Shown here: positions 43,543-52,701 of the stretch, piece after piece | Position numbering within the stretch: the stretch's first letter is position 1 | Layout of the letters: every line of letters begins with the position of its first letter | Notes under the pieces: generated by a model | Databases searched by the model: none | What the model was told of the DNA's origin: nothing | The model's input: only the letters and a program-made list of their open reading frames with translations | Assembly (NCBI GenBank): GCA_017303755.1 | Contig: JAFLBS010000004.1 | Span: 248,001 to 312,000, forward strand | Source: Flavobacteriales bacterium | GTDB lineage: Bacteria > Bacteroidota > Bacteroidia > Flavobacteriales > Flavobacteriaceae | Direction: 5' to 3' | Length of the DNA: 64,000 nt | Position numbers and translations under genes: made by a program

Positions 43543-45306
43543 ATGAAAGAACTTCAATATTTAAATAAATATTTTATAAAATACAAATACCGATTTCTTT
43601 TAGGTATCATCATTACAATTGTTGCCCAAATTTTCTCACTTTTTACTCCAGAGTTGGTTGGAAAATCATTTGAAGCCATTGATCAATTTGGCTCGAATCC
43701 CGAAAATAAAGAGTTCATCAAGGCTGAATTAATCAAAAATATTTTGCTCATCGTCGGAACTACTTTAATTGCTGGTTTTTTGACTTTCTTAATGCGACAG
43801 ACGCTAATTGTAATGTCGAGGCATGTCGAGTTTGATTTAAAGAATGAAATCTTCAAGCAATACGAAGTTTTAACTCAAAATTTTTACAAAAGAAACCGAA
43901 CTGGTGATTTGATGAGTCGGATTACTGAAGACGTTGCCAAAGTAAGAATGTACGTTGGTCCGGCGGTGATGTACACCATCAATACTATCATTCGTTTTGT
44001 TATGGTGATAGTTTACATGTATACTATTTCTCCGAAACTTACTTTTTACACCTTATTACCTTTACCTATTTTATCCTATCTGATATTCAAAATCAGTAAA
44101 GAAATCAATAAAAGAAGTACTATTTTTCAGCAAAATCTTTCTAATTTCTCCTCCTTTTCGCAGGAAGTTTTTTCGGGAATCAGAGTAATAAAAGCCTACG
44201 CATTAGAACCTCAACAAAACAAAGAACTCAACGAATTAGCTATCGAAAGCAAGAACAAAAGCATGAGCTTAGCCAAAATTCAAACCTTGTTCATTCCGCT
44301 GATTTTGGCCTTGATTGGTTTAAGTAATTTAATCGTGATTTATGTAGGTGGAAGCATGTACATCAACAACGATCCAGCGGTTCAAAACATCGGAACTATT
44401 GCACAATTCATATTGTATGTCAATATGTTGAACTGGCCAGTGACGTCGATTGGTTGGGTTTCGTCTTTAATTCAAGAAGCAGAAGCCTCACAAAAACGCA
44501 TCAATGAATTCTTGAGAATTCAACCTGATATTATAAACAATACCGCAACTTCAACTCCGATTCAAGGCGAAATTGAGTTCAAAAATGTCACTTTTACTTA
44601 TGAAGATACCCATATTACTGCTTTAGAGAATGTTTCTTTTAAAGTAAATAAAGGAGAAACGTTGGCTATTTTGGGAAAAACAGGTTCGGGAAAATCGACC
44701 ATTTTATCACTAATTACTCGTTTGTATGATGTCCAAAAAGGAAGCGTAACTATGGATGGAACGCCGCTTTCTGAATTGAATTTATACGATGTAAGAAACA
44801 GTATCGGAATTGTACCTCAAGACGCTTTTTTATTCTCGGATACGATTAAAAACAACATCAAATTCGGAAAAGAAAACGCTACGGATGAAGAGGTAATCGA
44901 AGCGTCAAAAAAGGCAGTCGTTCATAACAATATCATCGGGTTTACACATCAATACGAAACGATTTTAGGCGAACGCGGAATCACACTTTCGGGTGGACAA
45001 AAACAACGCGTCTCGATAGCGAGAGCGATTATTAAAAATCCAGATATTTTATTGCTAGACGACTGTTTATCAGCGGTTGACACCGAAACGGAAGAACAAA
45101 TTTTGAATAATTTATTAGAAATTTCAAAAAATAAAACGACTATAATTGTAAGCCATCGTGTGTCGTCTGCCAAAAATGCGGATCAAATAATTATTTTAGA
45201 AGAAGGAAAAATTCTGCAACAAGGTTCTCATAATCAACTCCTAAACCAAGAAGGTTATTACAAAGAACTCTATTATAAACAACTTTCTGAAAAAGAAGTC
45301 GATTAA
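43543..45306 (+). CDS. ABC transporter, fused permease and ATPase (exporter type)
   Basis: The 587-residue half-transporter has six membrane helices (about 1-310, type IV ABC exporter fold) and a C-terminal nucleotide-binding domain. Walker A GKTGSGKST is near residue 378, the signature LSGGQKQR near 482, and Walker B ILLLDDCLSAVD follows with the H-loop His in IIVSHRVSS. It should act as a homodimer or heterodimer exporting lipids, peptides or drugs; no substrate can be inferred. No partner half-transporter lies beside it. The DUF3276 gene follows 71 bases after. Confidence 0.93.
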   Translation: MKELQYLNKYFIKYKYRFLLGIIITIVAQIFSLFTPELVGKSFEAIDQFGSNPENKEFIKAELIKNILLIVGTTLIAGFLTFLMRQTLIVMSRHVEFDLKNEIFKQYEVLTQNFYKRNRTGDLMSRITEDVAKVRMYVGPAVMYTINTIIRFVMVIVYMYTISPKLTFYTLLPLPILSYLIFKISKEINKRSTIFQQNLSNFSSFSQEVFSGIRVIKAYALEPQQNKELNELAIESKNKSMSLAKIQTLFIPLILALIGLSNLIVIYVGGSMYINNDPAVQNIGTIAQFILYVNMLNWPVTSIGWVSSLIQEAEASQKRINEFLRIQPDIINNTATSTPIQGEIEFKNVTFTYEDTHITALENVSFKVNKGETLAILGKTGSGKSTILSLITRLYDVQKGSVTMDGTPLSELNLYDVRNSIGIVPQDAFLFSDTIKNNIKFGKENATDEEVIEASKKAVVHNNIIGFTHQYETILGERGITLSGGQKQRVSIARAIIKNPDILLLDDCLSAVDTETEEQILNNLLEISKNKTTIIVSHRVSSAKNADQIIILEEGKILQQGSHNQLLNQEGYYKELYYKQLSEKEVD

Positions 45307-45377
45307 ACTCTTGTTTGGTAACATTTTTTTTACCATTTTTGAATGGTTTAGAAACACTATTAATTGACCAAACGAAT

Positions 45378-45755
45378 ATGAGAGAAAACGACATGTTAGA
45401 AAAAGACGAAATTTTTTCTAAAGTACTAAGAGCAGGAAGAAGAACTTATTTCTTTGATGTTAGAGCTACTAAAGCTGACGATTACTACATTACCATTACC
45501 GAAAGTAAAAAATTCACCGAAGAAGACGGTTCGTATCACTTCAAAAAACACAAAATTTATTTATACAAAGAAGATTTCGCTGCATTCAAAGATATTTTAG
45601 ACGAAATGACTTCGTTTGTTTTGAATAATAAAGGAGAAGAAGTGATTTCAGAGCGTCACCAAAAAGATTTTAAAAGAGAATACCAAACCGAAACATCGTC
45701 TGAAGCTTCTGAAAGCGAGAAAAGTTTCACTGATGTTGATTTTGACGATATTTAA
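45378..45755 (+). CDS. DUF3276 (PUR-alpha-like) nucleic-acid-binding protein
   Basis: The 125-residue protein is the Bacteroidota DUF3276 family, with a PUR-repeat fold that binds single-stranded nucleic acid in related proteins. The conserved core is FSKVLRAGRRTYFFDVRATK and DDYYITITESKKF, then HKIYLYKEDFAAF. A Ser/Glu-rich acidic tail ends the protein. The start at 45378 (MRENDMLEKDEIFSKV) matches the family; an in-frame Met 63 bases upstream adds an implausible hydrophobic segment. Role in the cell is not established. Confidence 0.92.
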   Translation: MRENDMLEKDEIFSKVLRAGRRTYFFDVRATKADDYYITITESKKFTEEDGSYHFKKHKIYLYKEDFAAFKDILDEMTSFVLNNKGEEVISERHQKDFKREYQTETSSEASESEKSFTDVDFDDI

Positions 45756-45777
45756 TAGTCACTGAAAAACTTAGCAC

Positions 45778-46296
45778 ATGAACTTCTCTAATAGAAAAAA
45801 GCTAGTAGTAGCATCTACTATATTATTCATTAACTTTCTTTTTACTTCATGTGGAGCTATTGTTAAAAGTGCCGCAGTGAAAGAGATGACCGTCGAAAAA
45901 AATGCAATCCCAGCTGATTTTGGTGCAGGAAACACCACATTAATTTGTGTTCTCAAAGGAAGAAACAGTAGGGATAACTATATGAGAAAGCACATTAAAA
46001 ACATTTACAAAGGAAAATATGAATTTGTACTTGAATCTGATTTAAACTCAAGTAAATACAGTGACAAAAACACTTATCGATTTCTTTTTGATTACGATGC
46101 TGGAAGTACATCTAGTGTAGGACACAATAATGTAACCGGAAGAACAGAAGCCATGAGTTTACCTACATCAAGCTATTACATTAAGGACAGAAAAAATGAC
46201 AAAATCTATCACAGTAATTTTAGTTCTGGATTTTTTTCAAAATTAATTCAAGCTTACGTAATCAACATGGAAAAGGTTCGACTACAAAATCAATAA
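45778..46296 (+). CDS. Small lipoprotein of unknown function
   Basis: I do not recognise the family. The 172-residue protein has a lipoprotein signal (lipobox FTSC, Cys25) and then about 145 residues that look like an alpha/beta domain: TTLICVLKGRNSRDNYMRKH, a Tyr/Lys-rich strand KGKYEFVLES, and a TYRFLFDYDAGST segment. It follows DUF3276 by 22 bases and may be co-transcribed. It is convergent with csaA, with a shared terminator between. Confidence 0.75.
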   Translation: MNFSNRKKLVVASTILFINFLFTSCGAIVKSAAVKEMTVEKNAIPADFGAGNTTLICVLKGRNSRDNYMRKHIKNIYKGKYEFVLESDLNSSKYSDKNTYRFLFDYDAGSTSSVGHNNVTGRTEAMSLPTSSYYIKDRKNDKIYHSNFSSGFFSKLIQAYVINMEKVRLQNQ

Positions 46297-46314
46297 TTTA
46301 ACCAAATACTATTT

Positions 46315-46348
46315 AAGTCCAAAATTTCACGATTTTGGACTTTTTTTT
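46315..46348. terminator. Terminator between convergent genes
   Basis: AAGTCCAAAAT and ATTTTGGACTT form an 11-bp stem around a short loop, followed by a T run. The csaA stop codon lies at the edge of the T run. Confidence 0.85.
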
Positions 46349-46682
46349 ATGCTATCCGCAACCCATTTTCAACCTTCAAATCAGAAGTCAAAAGCACCAC
46401 TTCATCACCATTCACCGAACCCAACACCAAACATTCACTCATGAATTTTCCAATTTGCTTTTTGGGGAAATTTACTACTGCCACAATCTGCTTATTCAAT
46501 AGATCTTCTTTAGAATAGCGCTTAGTAATTTGCGCTGATGATTTTTTAATTCCAATTTCCTTACCAAAATCAATGGTCAATTGATATGCAGGCTTTCTAG
46601 CTTCTGGAAAATCATTCACTGCAATAATGGTTCCCACTCGCATTTCTACTTTTTCAAAATCATTCCAACTGATATCTTCCAT
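46347..46682 (-). CDS. csaA: CsaA-type tRNA-binding-domain protein
   Basis: The 111-residue protein is a single tRNA-binding (EMAP/TRBP111) OB-fold domain, as in the homodimeric CsaA family. WNDFEKVEMRVGTIIAVNDF is the start and ITKRYSKEDLLNKQIVAVVN the core, with KQIGKFMSECLVLGS. B. subtilis CsaA was described as a chaperone-like protein with Sec-related activity; tRNA binding is equally plausible. A single gene on the minus strand. Confidence 0.93.
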   Translation of the reverse strand: MEDISWNDFEKVEMRVGTIIAVNDFPEARKPAYQLTIDFGKEIGIKKSSAQITKRYSKEDLLNKQIVAVVNFPKKQIGKFMSECLVLGSVNGDEVVLLTSDLKVENGLRIA

Positions 46683-46819
46683 TTTTATCCAATCCTTTTA
46701 AATTTTTATTCGCTTAACCAAAAAATAACTTTTGTATAGTTTTTATATAGTCATTGATTACAAAATAAGCCAAATAATTTCATACATTTATATCATGCAC
46801 TCAACTAACTGATTATTTT

Positions 46820-48046
46820 ATGAAAATTGCTCTTTTTTCCAATGAATTTCCGCCGAACATTTACGGTGGTGCTGGCGTACATATTGATTTTTTAAGTCAT
46901 GAATTGGCCCAACTAGCCGAAGTTGAAGTACGTTGTTTTGGCAATCAGAAAGAGCAAACTGAAACGATGAATGTACTCGGAATCGATTCGTCTTTAAATC
47001 AGATGGAAGACCCGAATAATCCGCACATCAAAATGTTTCATAATTTGAGTCGCAATGTCGAAATGGCACAACACACCTTACAAGTCGACATCATACATTG
47101 TCATACTTGGTACACGCATTTGGCTGGAGTTTTTTCAAGAGAATTATTACAAGTTCCGCTGATTTTAACTACTCACAGTCTAGAAACCCATCGTCCATGG
47201 AAAGTAGAACAACTCGGAAACGGTTATTTTCTTTCGAGATGGATTGAACACCACGCTTACAATTCGGCCGATGGTGTTATTGCCGTGAGTCAACAAATGA
47301 AAGAAGATGTGGTTGAAGCCTACGGAATTAGTCCTGAAAAAGTAACGGTAATTCACAACGGAATCGATCCTGAATTTTACCAACCTACTTTTGATACTGA
47401 TTTGTTACACGAATTCGGAATCAATCCCGACGTGCCTTTTGTTCTTTTTGTTGGGCGAATAACACGTCAAAAAGGCATTTCACAGTTGATCGAAGCGGCG
47501 CATTATTTCAACCCCAATTGTCAAATTGTATTGTGTGCTGGCGCTCCAGATACTCCAGAAATCGCCAAAGAAACAGAAGAATTAATTACCGAATTGAAAG
47601 CCAAAAGAGAAGGTGTTATTTTAATCTCGGAAATGCTTCCGCGAGAGAAAGTAAAAGTATTGTACAGTCACGCTCGAGTTTTTGCTTGTCCGTCGTTGTA
47701 CGAACCATTCGGCATCATCAATTTGGAAGCCTTATCGTGCGAAACACCAGTGGTTGGAAGCGCGGTAGGTGGAATTCCAGAGATTTTGACTGAAGGTGAA
47801 ACGGGTTATTTGATTCCGCTTGAAAGTATCTCACGAACCGATTTCAATCCGAAAAATCCAATTGAATTTCAGAAGGCTTTCGCAGCCAAAATCAATCTTT
47901 TATTAGACGATGAAAGCCTCGCTACTCAAATGGGAAAAGCAGGAAGAAAGCGGGTTTTAGAGATTTTCAGTTGGGAATCGATTGCGAAAACGACTTACAG
48001 TTATTATGAAGAAGTAATTTCTAAATTTGAGAAAGAGAAGGCTTAA
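46820..48046 (+). CDS. glgA: Glycogen synthase, GT4 family
   Basis: The 408-residue GT-B enzyme starts KIALFSNEFPPNIYGGAGVH, close to the Corynebacterium-type glycogen synthase. It has LFVGRITRQKG (about 213-223) and the nucleotide-sugar motif YEPFGIINLEALSCETPVVG (about 293-312) with its conserved glutamates. Such enzymes use ADP-glucose, which GlgC made two genes downstream would supply; a maltose-1-phosphate-forming GlgM role is possible for this subgroup. A T9SS cargo gene is inserted between it and glgC. No branching enzyme gene is in the window. Confidence 0.9.
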   Translation: MKIALFSNEFPPNIYGGAGVHIDFLSHELAQLAEVEVRCFGNQKEQTETMNVLGIDSSLNQMEDPNNPHIKMFHNLSRNVEMAQHTLQVDIIHCHTWYTHLAGVFSRELLQVPLILTTHSLETHRPWKVEQLGNGYFLSRWIEHHAYNSADGVIAVSQQMKEDVVEAYGISPEKVTVIHNGIDPEFYQPTFDTDLLHEFGINPDVPFVLFVGRITRQKGISQLIEAAHYFNPNCQIVLCAGAPDTPEIAKETEELITELKAKREGVILISEMLPREKVKVLYSHARVFACPSLYEPFGIINLEALSCETPVVGSAVGGIPEILTEGETGYLIPLESISRTDFNPKNPIEFQKAFAAKINLLLDDESLATQMGKAGRKRVLEIFSWESIAKTTYSYYEEVISKFEKEKA

Positions 48047-48197
48047 GAGAATTGGTTTAAAAAAAATAGTCTTTAATAAAAAAGCATTGATTCTCGAAAA
48101 GAAACAAAAAAAGAGTATTTTTAGCTTAAATAATTTAACCATAGAACAAATAGTTGGACTCAACAAGTTTCCATCTCATAAATTTAAAGAAAATAGT

Positions 48198-48821
48198 ATG
48201 AAAAAAAATCTCTTTTTGTTTTTACTGATGTGTTTCTACATCAATGTTAATGGGCAAGCTCCGGGGCAATACTTGAGTGTTATTTCATCACAAGCAACAC
48301 CGGTTCAGGGTGGAGTTAACGTCAACTTACAAACTTTCTGTTCAGAACTGATGTATCATATGGAATACAATTACACTATTGTTGGTAATCAAATAAATCT
48401 CTCCTCATGCTATTATATCACGCCTTTGCTCTTGGAAACGAGCCTGAATGAAAACTTTTTTATTCCGACTCCCAATTCTGATAATTACGTTGTCAATTTA
48501 ACAATCTACACCTCTCAATCAAGCGAAACATGTGATTACAGTACGGTTCAAGACTATAGAACTCTTACTTTATCCAACGATGATTTTGCACTGGCAAATG
48601 ATGATTTAAAATTATTCCCTAATCCAAATGATGGTGTATTTCAAATTCAATCTGAAAATCAAACAATAGACACTATTAGGTTGTACAACTCTTTAGGAAA
48701 TTTGGTCCACCTTTCAACTAGTTTAACTAATGATGTTTCAAATTTAGAAGAAGGCATTTATTTTGTGGTAATAACAACTGAAAATGGAAATACAACAAAA
48801 AAAATGGCACTCCAAAAATAA
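48198..48821 (+). CDS. Secreted T9SS type A sorting-domain protein between glgA and glgC
   Basis: The start at 48198 gives a signal peptide (MKKNLFLFLLMCFYINVNGQ); the open frame upstream overlaps glgA and is not a plausible start. The 207-residue product has a cysteine-containing middle domain that I do not recognise (about 22-130) and a T9SS sorting domain with KLFPNPNDGVFQIQSE and EEGIYFVVITTENGNTTKK. It should be secreted and surface-attached, unlike the cytoplasmic glycogen enzymes around it. The 151-base gap from glgA and 45-base gap to glgC allow co-transcription. Confidence 0.82.
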   Translation: MKKNLFLFLLMCFYINVNGQAPGQYLSVISSQATPVQGGVNVNLQTFCSELMYHMEYNYTIVGNQINLSSCYYITPLLLETSLNENFFIPTPNSDNYVVNLTIYTSQSSETCDYSTVQDYRTLTLSNDDFALANDDLKLFPNPNDGVFQIQSENQTIDTIRLYNSLGNLVHLSTSLTNDVSNLEEGIYFVVITTENGNTTKKMALQK

Positions 48822-48866
48822 AACAATAATGAGGAAAAGTTGTGTGATCCTCGTAATGATAAAACC

Positions 48867-50138
48867 ATGAAAAAAAGTACATTAGCCATTATTTTGGGTG
48901 GCGGACAAGGTTCGAGATTGTATCCACTGACTCAAAGTCGATCCAAACCAGCAGTTCCGATTGCAGGAAAATACCGTTTGGTTGACATTCCGATTTCCAA
49001 TTGCATCAATTCGGATATTAAACGCATGTTTGTTTTGACGCAATTCAACTCGGCTTCATTGAATCAACACATCAAAAACACCTATCATTTTAGTCACTTT
49101 AGCACTGCTTTTGTGGATATTTTGGCCGCTGAACAAACGCCAGATAATCCAACTTGGTTTCAAGGAACGGCCGATGCGGTGCGCCAATGTATGAACCATT
49201 TTTTGAACCACGAATTCGATTATGCGTTGATTTTATCAGGTGATCAATTGTATCAAATGGATTTCAATGAAATGGTCGATGCGCATCAAAAAAGTGGTGC
49301 TTCCATTTCGATTGCAACGCTTCCGGTAACGGCAAAAGAAGCACCCGAATTTGGAATTCTAAAAACCGATTCAGAGAATTTCATTACTTCGTTCATCGAA
49401 AAACCAAATGCGAGTTTGTTGCCTGAATGGACATCCGAAGTGAGTGAAGAATCCAAAGCGGAAGGAAAACACTATTTAGCTTCCATGGGAATTTATATCT
49501 TCAACAGAAAATTATTAATCGATTTAATGTCGAATCCTGATACTAAAGATTTTGGTAAAGAAATCATTCCACAAGCCATTGGAAAAGAGAAAATTCTGAG
49601 TTATCAATACGAAGGTTATTGGACCGATATTGGAAACATTGACTCGTTTTTTGAAGCGAATTTAGGGTTGACTGATGAGATCCCGAAGTTCAATTTATTT
49701 GACAATTCGAGTAAAATTTACACTCGTGCCAGGGTTTTGCCTCCATCTAAAATTACAGGTTCGTCGATGATTGATAAATCAGTAGTTGCTGAAGGTTGCA
49801 TTATCAATGGAACATCAATAGAGCATTCGGTAGTTGGTATTCGTAGTCGAATTGGAAAAGGTTCAAAAATATCCAATTCGTATTTGATGGGTAACGATTT
49901 TTATCAGAATTTAGATGAAATTCGGGATAATATTCAGCACAACATTATCAATATCGGAATTGGAGAACGTTGTGAAATTAATAATACGATAGTTGATAAA
50001 AACTGCCGAATTGGAAATGATGTGAAGTTGAATGGCGGAACTCATTTGGAAGACACCAACAACGAATTGTACACCGTAAAAGACGGAATTATCGTGATTA
50101 AAAAAGGAGCAACCTTACCCGATGGGTTTGCTATTTAG
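48867..50138 (+). CDS. glgC: Glucose-1-phosphate adenylyltransferase GlgC
   Basis: GlgC makes ADP-glucose, the donor for glycogen synthesis. I choose the ATG at 48867 (MKKSTLAIILGGGQGSRLYP), since a TTG start 27 bases earlier adds residues not seen in the family. The 423 residues include the nucleotide motif GGGQGSRLYP at 11-20, SKPAVPIAGKYRLVDIPISN, the catalytic ILSGDQLYQMD, and a C-terminal left-handed beta-helix with IGKGSKISNS. Its 3' end overlaps a convergent gene by 8 bases. Confidence 0.96.
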   Translation: MKKSTLAIILGGGQGSRLYPLTQSRSKPAVPIAGKYRLVDIPISNCINSDIKRMFVLTQFNSASLNQHIKNTYHFSHFSTAFVDILAAEQTPDNPTWFQGTADAVRQCMNHFLNHEFDYALILSGDQLYQMDFNEMVDAHQKSGASISIATLPVTAKEAPEFGILKTDSENFITSFIEKPNASLLPEWTSEVSEESKAEGKHYLASMGIYIFNRKLLIDLMSNPDTKDFGKEIIPQAIGKEKILSYQYEGYWTDIGNIDSFFEANLGLTDEIPKFNLFDNSSKIYTRARVLPPSKITGSSMIDKSVVAEGCIINGTSIEHSVVGIRSRIGKGSKISNSYLMGNDFYQNLDEIRDNIQHNIINIGIGERCEINNTIVDKNCRIGNDVKLNGGTHLEDTNNELYTVKDGIIVIKKGATLPDGFAI

Positions 50139-50688
50139 TAGCTTTTTTGATAATCACTTCTAAAGGTTTATTGGCTTTACGACCGAATTGAACAGCGTAA
50201 TCACGAGCTTGATTGGTACAAAGAACAAATAAATCGAAGTAATTGAGTTCTACGATTTGAGTTTCAAAAAAGCCTCCATTTTTATTGCCATCAATGTCTT
50301 CAATTTTGACTTTAAGTTGGTCGGCAGGAAATGTATTGACTATTGATAAGAAGTAATTGTCTTTGGCATACGGAAAATACCAACGCTCTTTGACTCCTTC
50401 AATAGGTTGCTCGATGCGTTGGTTGTTTTCGTCGATTAAATAATTAAACGAAAACTCTAATGGTTTGTTATTGTCTTTCCAACTGTATTGATTGTTGGCA
50501 TTGAGAACTTCTTTTCCATCCAAATCAACTAAGGTTAATTTCAACCCTTTGATGTTTTCTTTGGCGCCTTCTTCGTGAACATTCAGCACCAAATACGAAG
50601 TAAAATCATAGCCGCAGTGCTGCGCCTGACCTAAGTCTTGTGCATTTACAGAAAAAGAAATCAACAGTAAGAATAAAAAATGCCTCAT
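50131..50688 (-). CDS. Secreted protein of unknown function
   Basis: I do not recognise the family. The ATG at 50688 gives a signal peptide (MRHFLFLLLISFSVNAQ); an in-frame Met 21 bases earlier only adds MYHFSVI. The 185-residue product starts DLGQAQHCGYDFTSYLVLNV and contains LKLTLVDLDGKEVL and a YFPYAKDNYFLSIVNTFPAD segment, suggesting beta-sandwich strands of a carboxypeptidase-regulatory-like domain. Its stop lies 8 bases inside glgC on the other strand. Confidence 0.72.
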   Translation of the reverse strand: MRHFLFLLLISFSVNAQDLGQAQHCGYDFTSYLVLNVHEEGAKENIKGLKLTLVDLDGKEVLNANNQYSWKDNNKPLEFSFNYLIDENNQRIEQPIEGVKERWYFPYAKDNYFLSIVNTFPADQLKVKIEDIDGNKNGGFFETQIVELNYFDLFVLCTNQARDYAVQFGRKANKPLEVIIKKATK

Positions 50689-50734
50689 AATTACACTAAA
50701 GTGATACAAAGATAGTGACTCAAAAACTATTCCA

Positions 50735-50766
50735 ATAAAAAAATCCGCCTTGCGACGGATTTTAAT
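50735..50766 (-). terminator. Terminator after the cytochrome lipoprotein gene
   Basis: On the minus strand AAATCCG and CGGATTT pair around an 8-base loop and run into seven T. It starts one base after the stop codon of the cytochrome gene. Confidence 0.75.
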
Positions 50767-51072
50767 TTAATTCGATATAATATAAGCATAAATCTTATCG
50801 TGTTGTGCATCTGATAATTTAGCTTTCTTTTTCATAACCTCTAAAATGGGCAACCAATCTTGGTCACTATAATCTTTTGGATCATACAATTTGTGGCATT
50901 TAGCACAATTGTTTTCATACAATTCCTTTCCTTCTGCAATATCATTCGATGCAGCAACAGCAACATCAGGTGCTTTTGCAACTGGTGGTGGCGGTGGCGG
51001 TGGCGCAACTTTTGGAGCACAAGAATAAATTACAATTGCTAAAAGTGCTAAAGAGGTAATTTTTAATTTCAT
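50767..51072 (-). CDS. Small c-type cytochrome lipoprotein
   Basis: The 101-residue protein has a lipoprotein signal (lipobox IYSC, Cys18), a polyproline spacer (seven Pro at 24-30), an Ala/Val-rich linker and a mini-cytochrome c domain of about 55 residues with the heme site CAKCH (56-60) and Met80 as the likely distal ligand. It would be anchored to a periplasmic or outer membrane face by lipid and held off by the proline segment. Redox partner unknown. It has its own terminator and stands alone on the minus strand, upstream of the PPIase. Confidence 0.9.
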   Translation of the reverse strand: MKLKITSLALLAIVIYSCAPKVAPPPPPPPVAKAPDVAVAASNDIAEGKELYENNCAKCHKLYDPKDYSDQDWLPILEVMKKKAKLSDAQHDKIYAYIISN

Positions 51073-51103
51073 AGTTCTATTTTTTGGTTTTAGTTGAGTA
51101 AAT

Positions 51104-51137
51104 ATAAAAAAAATCCCGAAAGAGTCTCTTTCGGGAT
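51104..51137 (-). terminator. Intrinsic terminator after the dual PPIase gene
   Basis: ATCCCGAAAGA and TCTTTCGGGAT are an 11-bp perfect stem around a short loop, with a T run on the minus strand. It lies about 40 bases after the stop codon. Confidence 0.88.
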
Positions 51138-51174
51138 GTAATTTTTACAATAAATTTACAATATATACATTGGA

Positions 51175-52107
51175 TTAACGCACATCCATCAATTCAACAT
51201 CAAAGATCAAAGTGGCGTTGGGCGGAATTACACCGCCAGCACCTGCTGAACCATATGCTAAGTACGACGGAATCACAAAACGTGCTTTATCACCTACTTG
51301 CAACAAAGCAATTCCTTCATCCCAACCTTCAATTACATGACCTTTTCCTAATGGGAATTCAATTGGTTTTTTGCGCGCATACGAGCTGTCAAATACTTTT
51401 CCGTTTTCTAATGAACCCGAATAGTGAACCGAAACCGTTTTACCTTTTTCTGCTTGTTTACCATTCCCTTTTTGGATGAATTTATAGCGCAAACCACTTT
51501 CCGTTTTATCAAAACCAGCAGCTAATTGTTCCATTGCTTCTTCGGCTGCTTTTTTAGCTTCTGCTTCTCTTTTGGCTCTTGAACCTTCAAAAGTGCGAAA
51601 CGCTTCAATTGCATTCCATTTTTCTGCTTCTGCTCCTACTCTTACAATTTCGATTGAATCAATCAAATCTCCTTGAGCTACAGCATCAACAACGTCTTGT
51701 CCTTCTACTACATGTCCAAAAACAGTGTGCTTTCCGTCCAACCAATTCGTAGGAACATGAGTGATGAAAAATTGTGAACCATTACTTCCTGGTCCAGCGT
51801 TAGCCATCGATAAAACACCTGGCTTATCGTGTTTTAAAGTTGGATGAAATTCATCGTCAAATTGATAACCTGGACCGCCCGAACCGATTCCTTGTGGGCA
51901 ACCACCTTGAATCATAAAATCAGGAATTACACGGTGAAATTTCAATCCGTCGTAATACGGTTTTCCCATTGGTTTGGCAGAGTTTTCCAATTGTCCTTCT
52001 GCTAGACCCACAAAGTTCCCAACTGTACCTGGTGTCAAATCGTGAGTTAATTTTACTAAAATCGCCCCTTTTGTAGTGTTGAATTTAGCGTATATTCCGT
52101 TTTCCAT
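51175..52107 (-). CDS. Dual peptidyl-prolyl isomerase: cyclophilin plus FKBP domains
   Basis: The 310-residue protein joins two unrelated PPIase families. Residues 1-160 are a cyclophilin ([40 protein letters not shown]), residues 165-200 a charged coiled coil ([19 protein letters not shown]), and residues 205-310 an FKBP domain ([45 protein letters not shown]). Dual-family immunophilins of this order have been described from flavobacteria. There is no signal peptide, so it should be cytoplasmic. Two active sites are visible and the domains are complete. Confidence 0.95.
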   Translation of the reverse strand: MENGIYAKFNTTKGAILVKLTHDLTPGTVGNFVGLAEGQLENSAKPMGKPYYDGLKFHRVIPDFMIQGGCPQGIGSGGPGYQFDDEFHPTLKHDKPGVLSMANAGPGSNGSQFFITHVPTNWLDGKHTVFGHVVEGQDVVDAVAQGDLIDSIEIVRVGAEAEKWNAIEAFRTFEGSRAKREAEAKKAAEEAMEQLAAGFDKTESGLRYKFIQKGNGKQAEKGKTVSVHYSGSLENGKVFDSSYARKKPIEFPLGKGHVIEGWDEGIALLQVGDKARFVIPSYLAYGSAGAGGVIPPNATLIFDVELMDVR

Positions 52108-52202
52108 TATCGTGTATTTTTTAATTGAGGTGCAAATTTACTATTTTATTGGAGATAAACACTAAAGATTGTACATTTGAATACACCAAAAAATAGAATC
52201 TT

Positions 52203-52652
52203 ATGCCATCCGTTTACAACAAAATTGACAACGATGCTTTTATTGCTCGTATCAACTCATTATCAAAAGAAAGTCAACCTTTATGGGGTAAAATGACAGT
52301 TGAACAAATGCTTTCTCACTGTCAAGCTCCTATTGATTTAGCTCTTGGAGATTTACAAATGCGGAGTAATTTCATTATGCGTTTGATGGGGAAACTATTT
52401 AAAACTAAAATTTTAAACTCGGGTGAATTCAAGAAAAATAGCCCAACGGCGCCCGATTTTATTCGTAAAGATGAATACGATTTTGAATCAACTAAAGCCG
52501 AATTGATTCGGAAGTTTTCAACGTTTGCCGATTTAGGACATCAGTCCATAAAAAGCAATAAACACCCTTTTTTTGGTGAAATGAGTTATGATGAATGGGA
52601 TAAATTACATTTTATGCATTTGGATCATCATTTGAGACAGTTTGGGGTTTAG
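52203..52652 (+). CDS. DUF1569 (DinB-like) family protein
   Basis: The 149-residue protein matches DUF1569, a four-helix bundle related to the DinB/YfiT superfamily. WGKMTVEQMLSHCQAP at about 28-43 carries a likely metal-binding His, and LHFMHLDHHLRQFG at the C-terminus has the H-x-x-x-H pair typical of that fold. No enzymatic activity is assigned to the family; a thiol-S-transferase-like or metal-dependent role is possible. The start is just after an AT-rich spacer and the methyltransferase gene follows 49 bases later. Confidence 0.87.
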   Translation: MPSVYNKIDNDAFIARINSLSKESQPLWGKMTVEQMLSHCQAPIDLALGDLQMRSNFIMRLMGKLFKTKILNSGEFKKNSPTAPDFIRKDEYDFESTKAELIRKFSTFADLGHQSIKSNKHPFFGEMSYDEWDKLHFMHLDHHLRQFGV

Positions 52653-52701
52653 AAGTTAGATATCAGAAGGCAGAAATTAGAAGGCAGAAATCAAAAGAAA
52701 G

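Noticed and set aside
47518-47793. Frames inside glgA and other genes in alternative phases
   Set aside because: They lie wholly within convincing genes and carry no recognisable domain.
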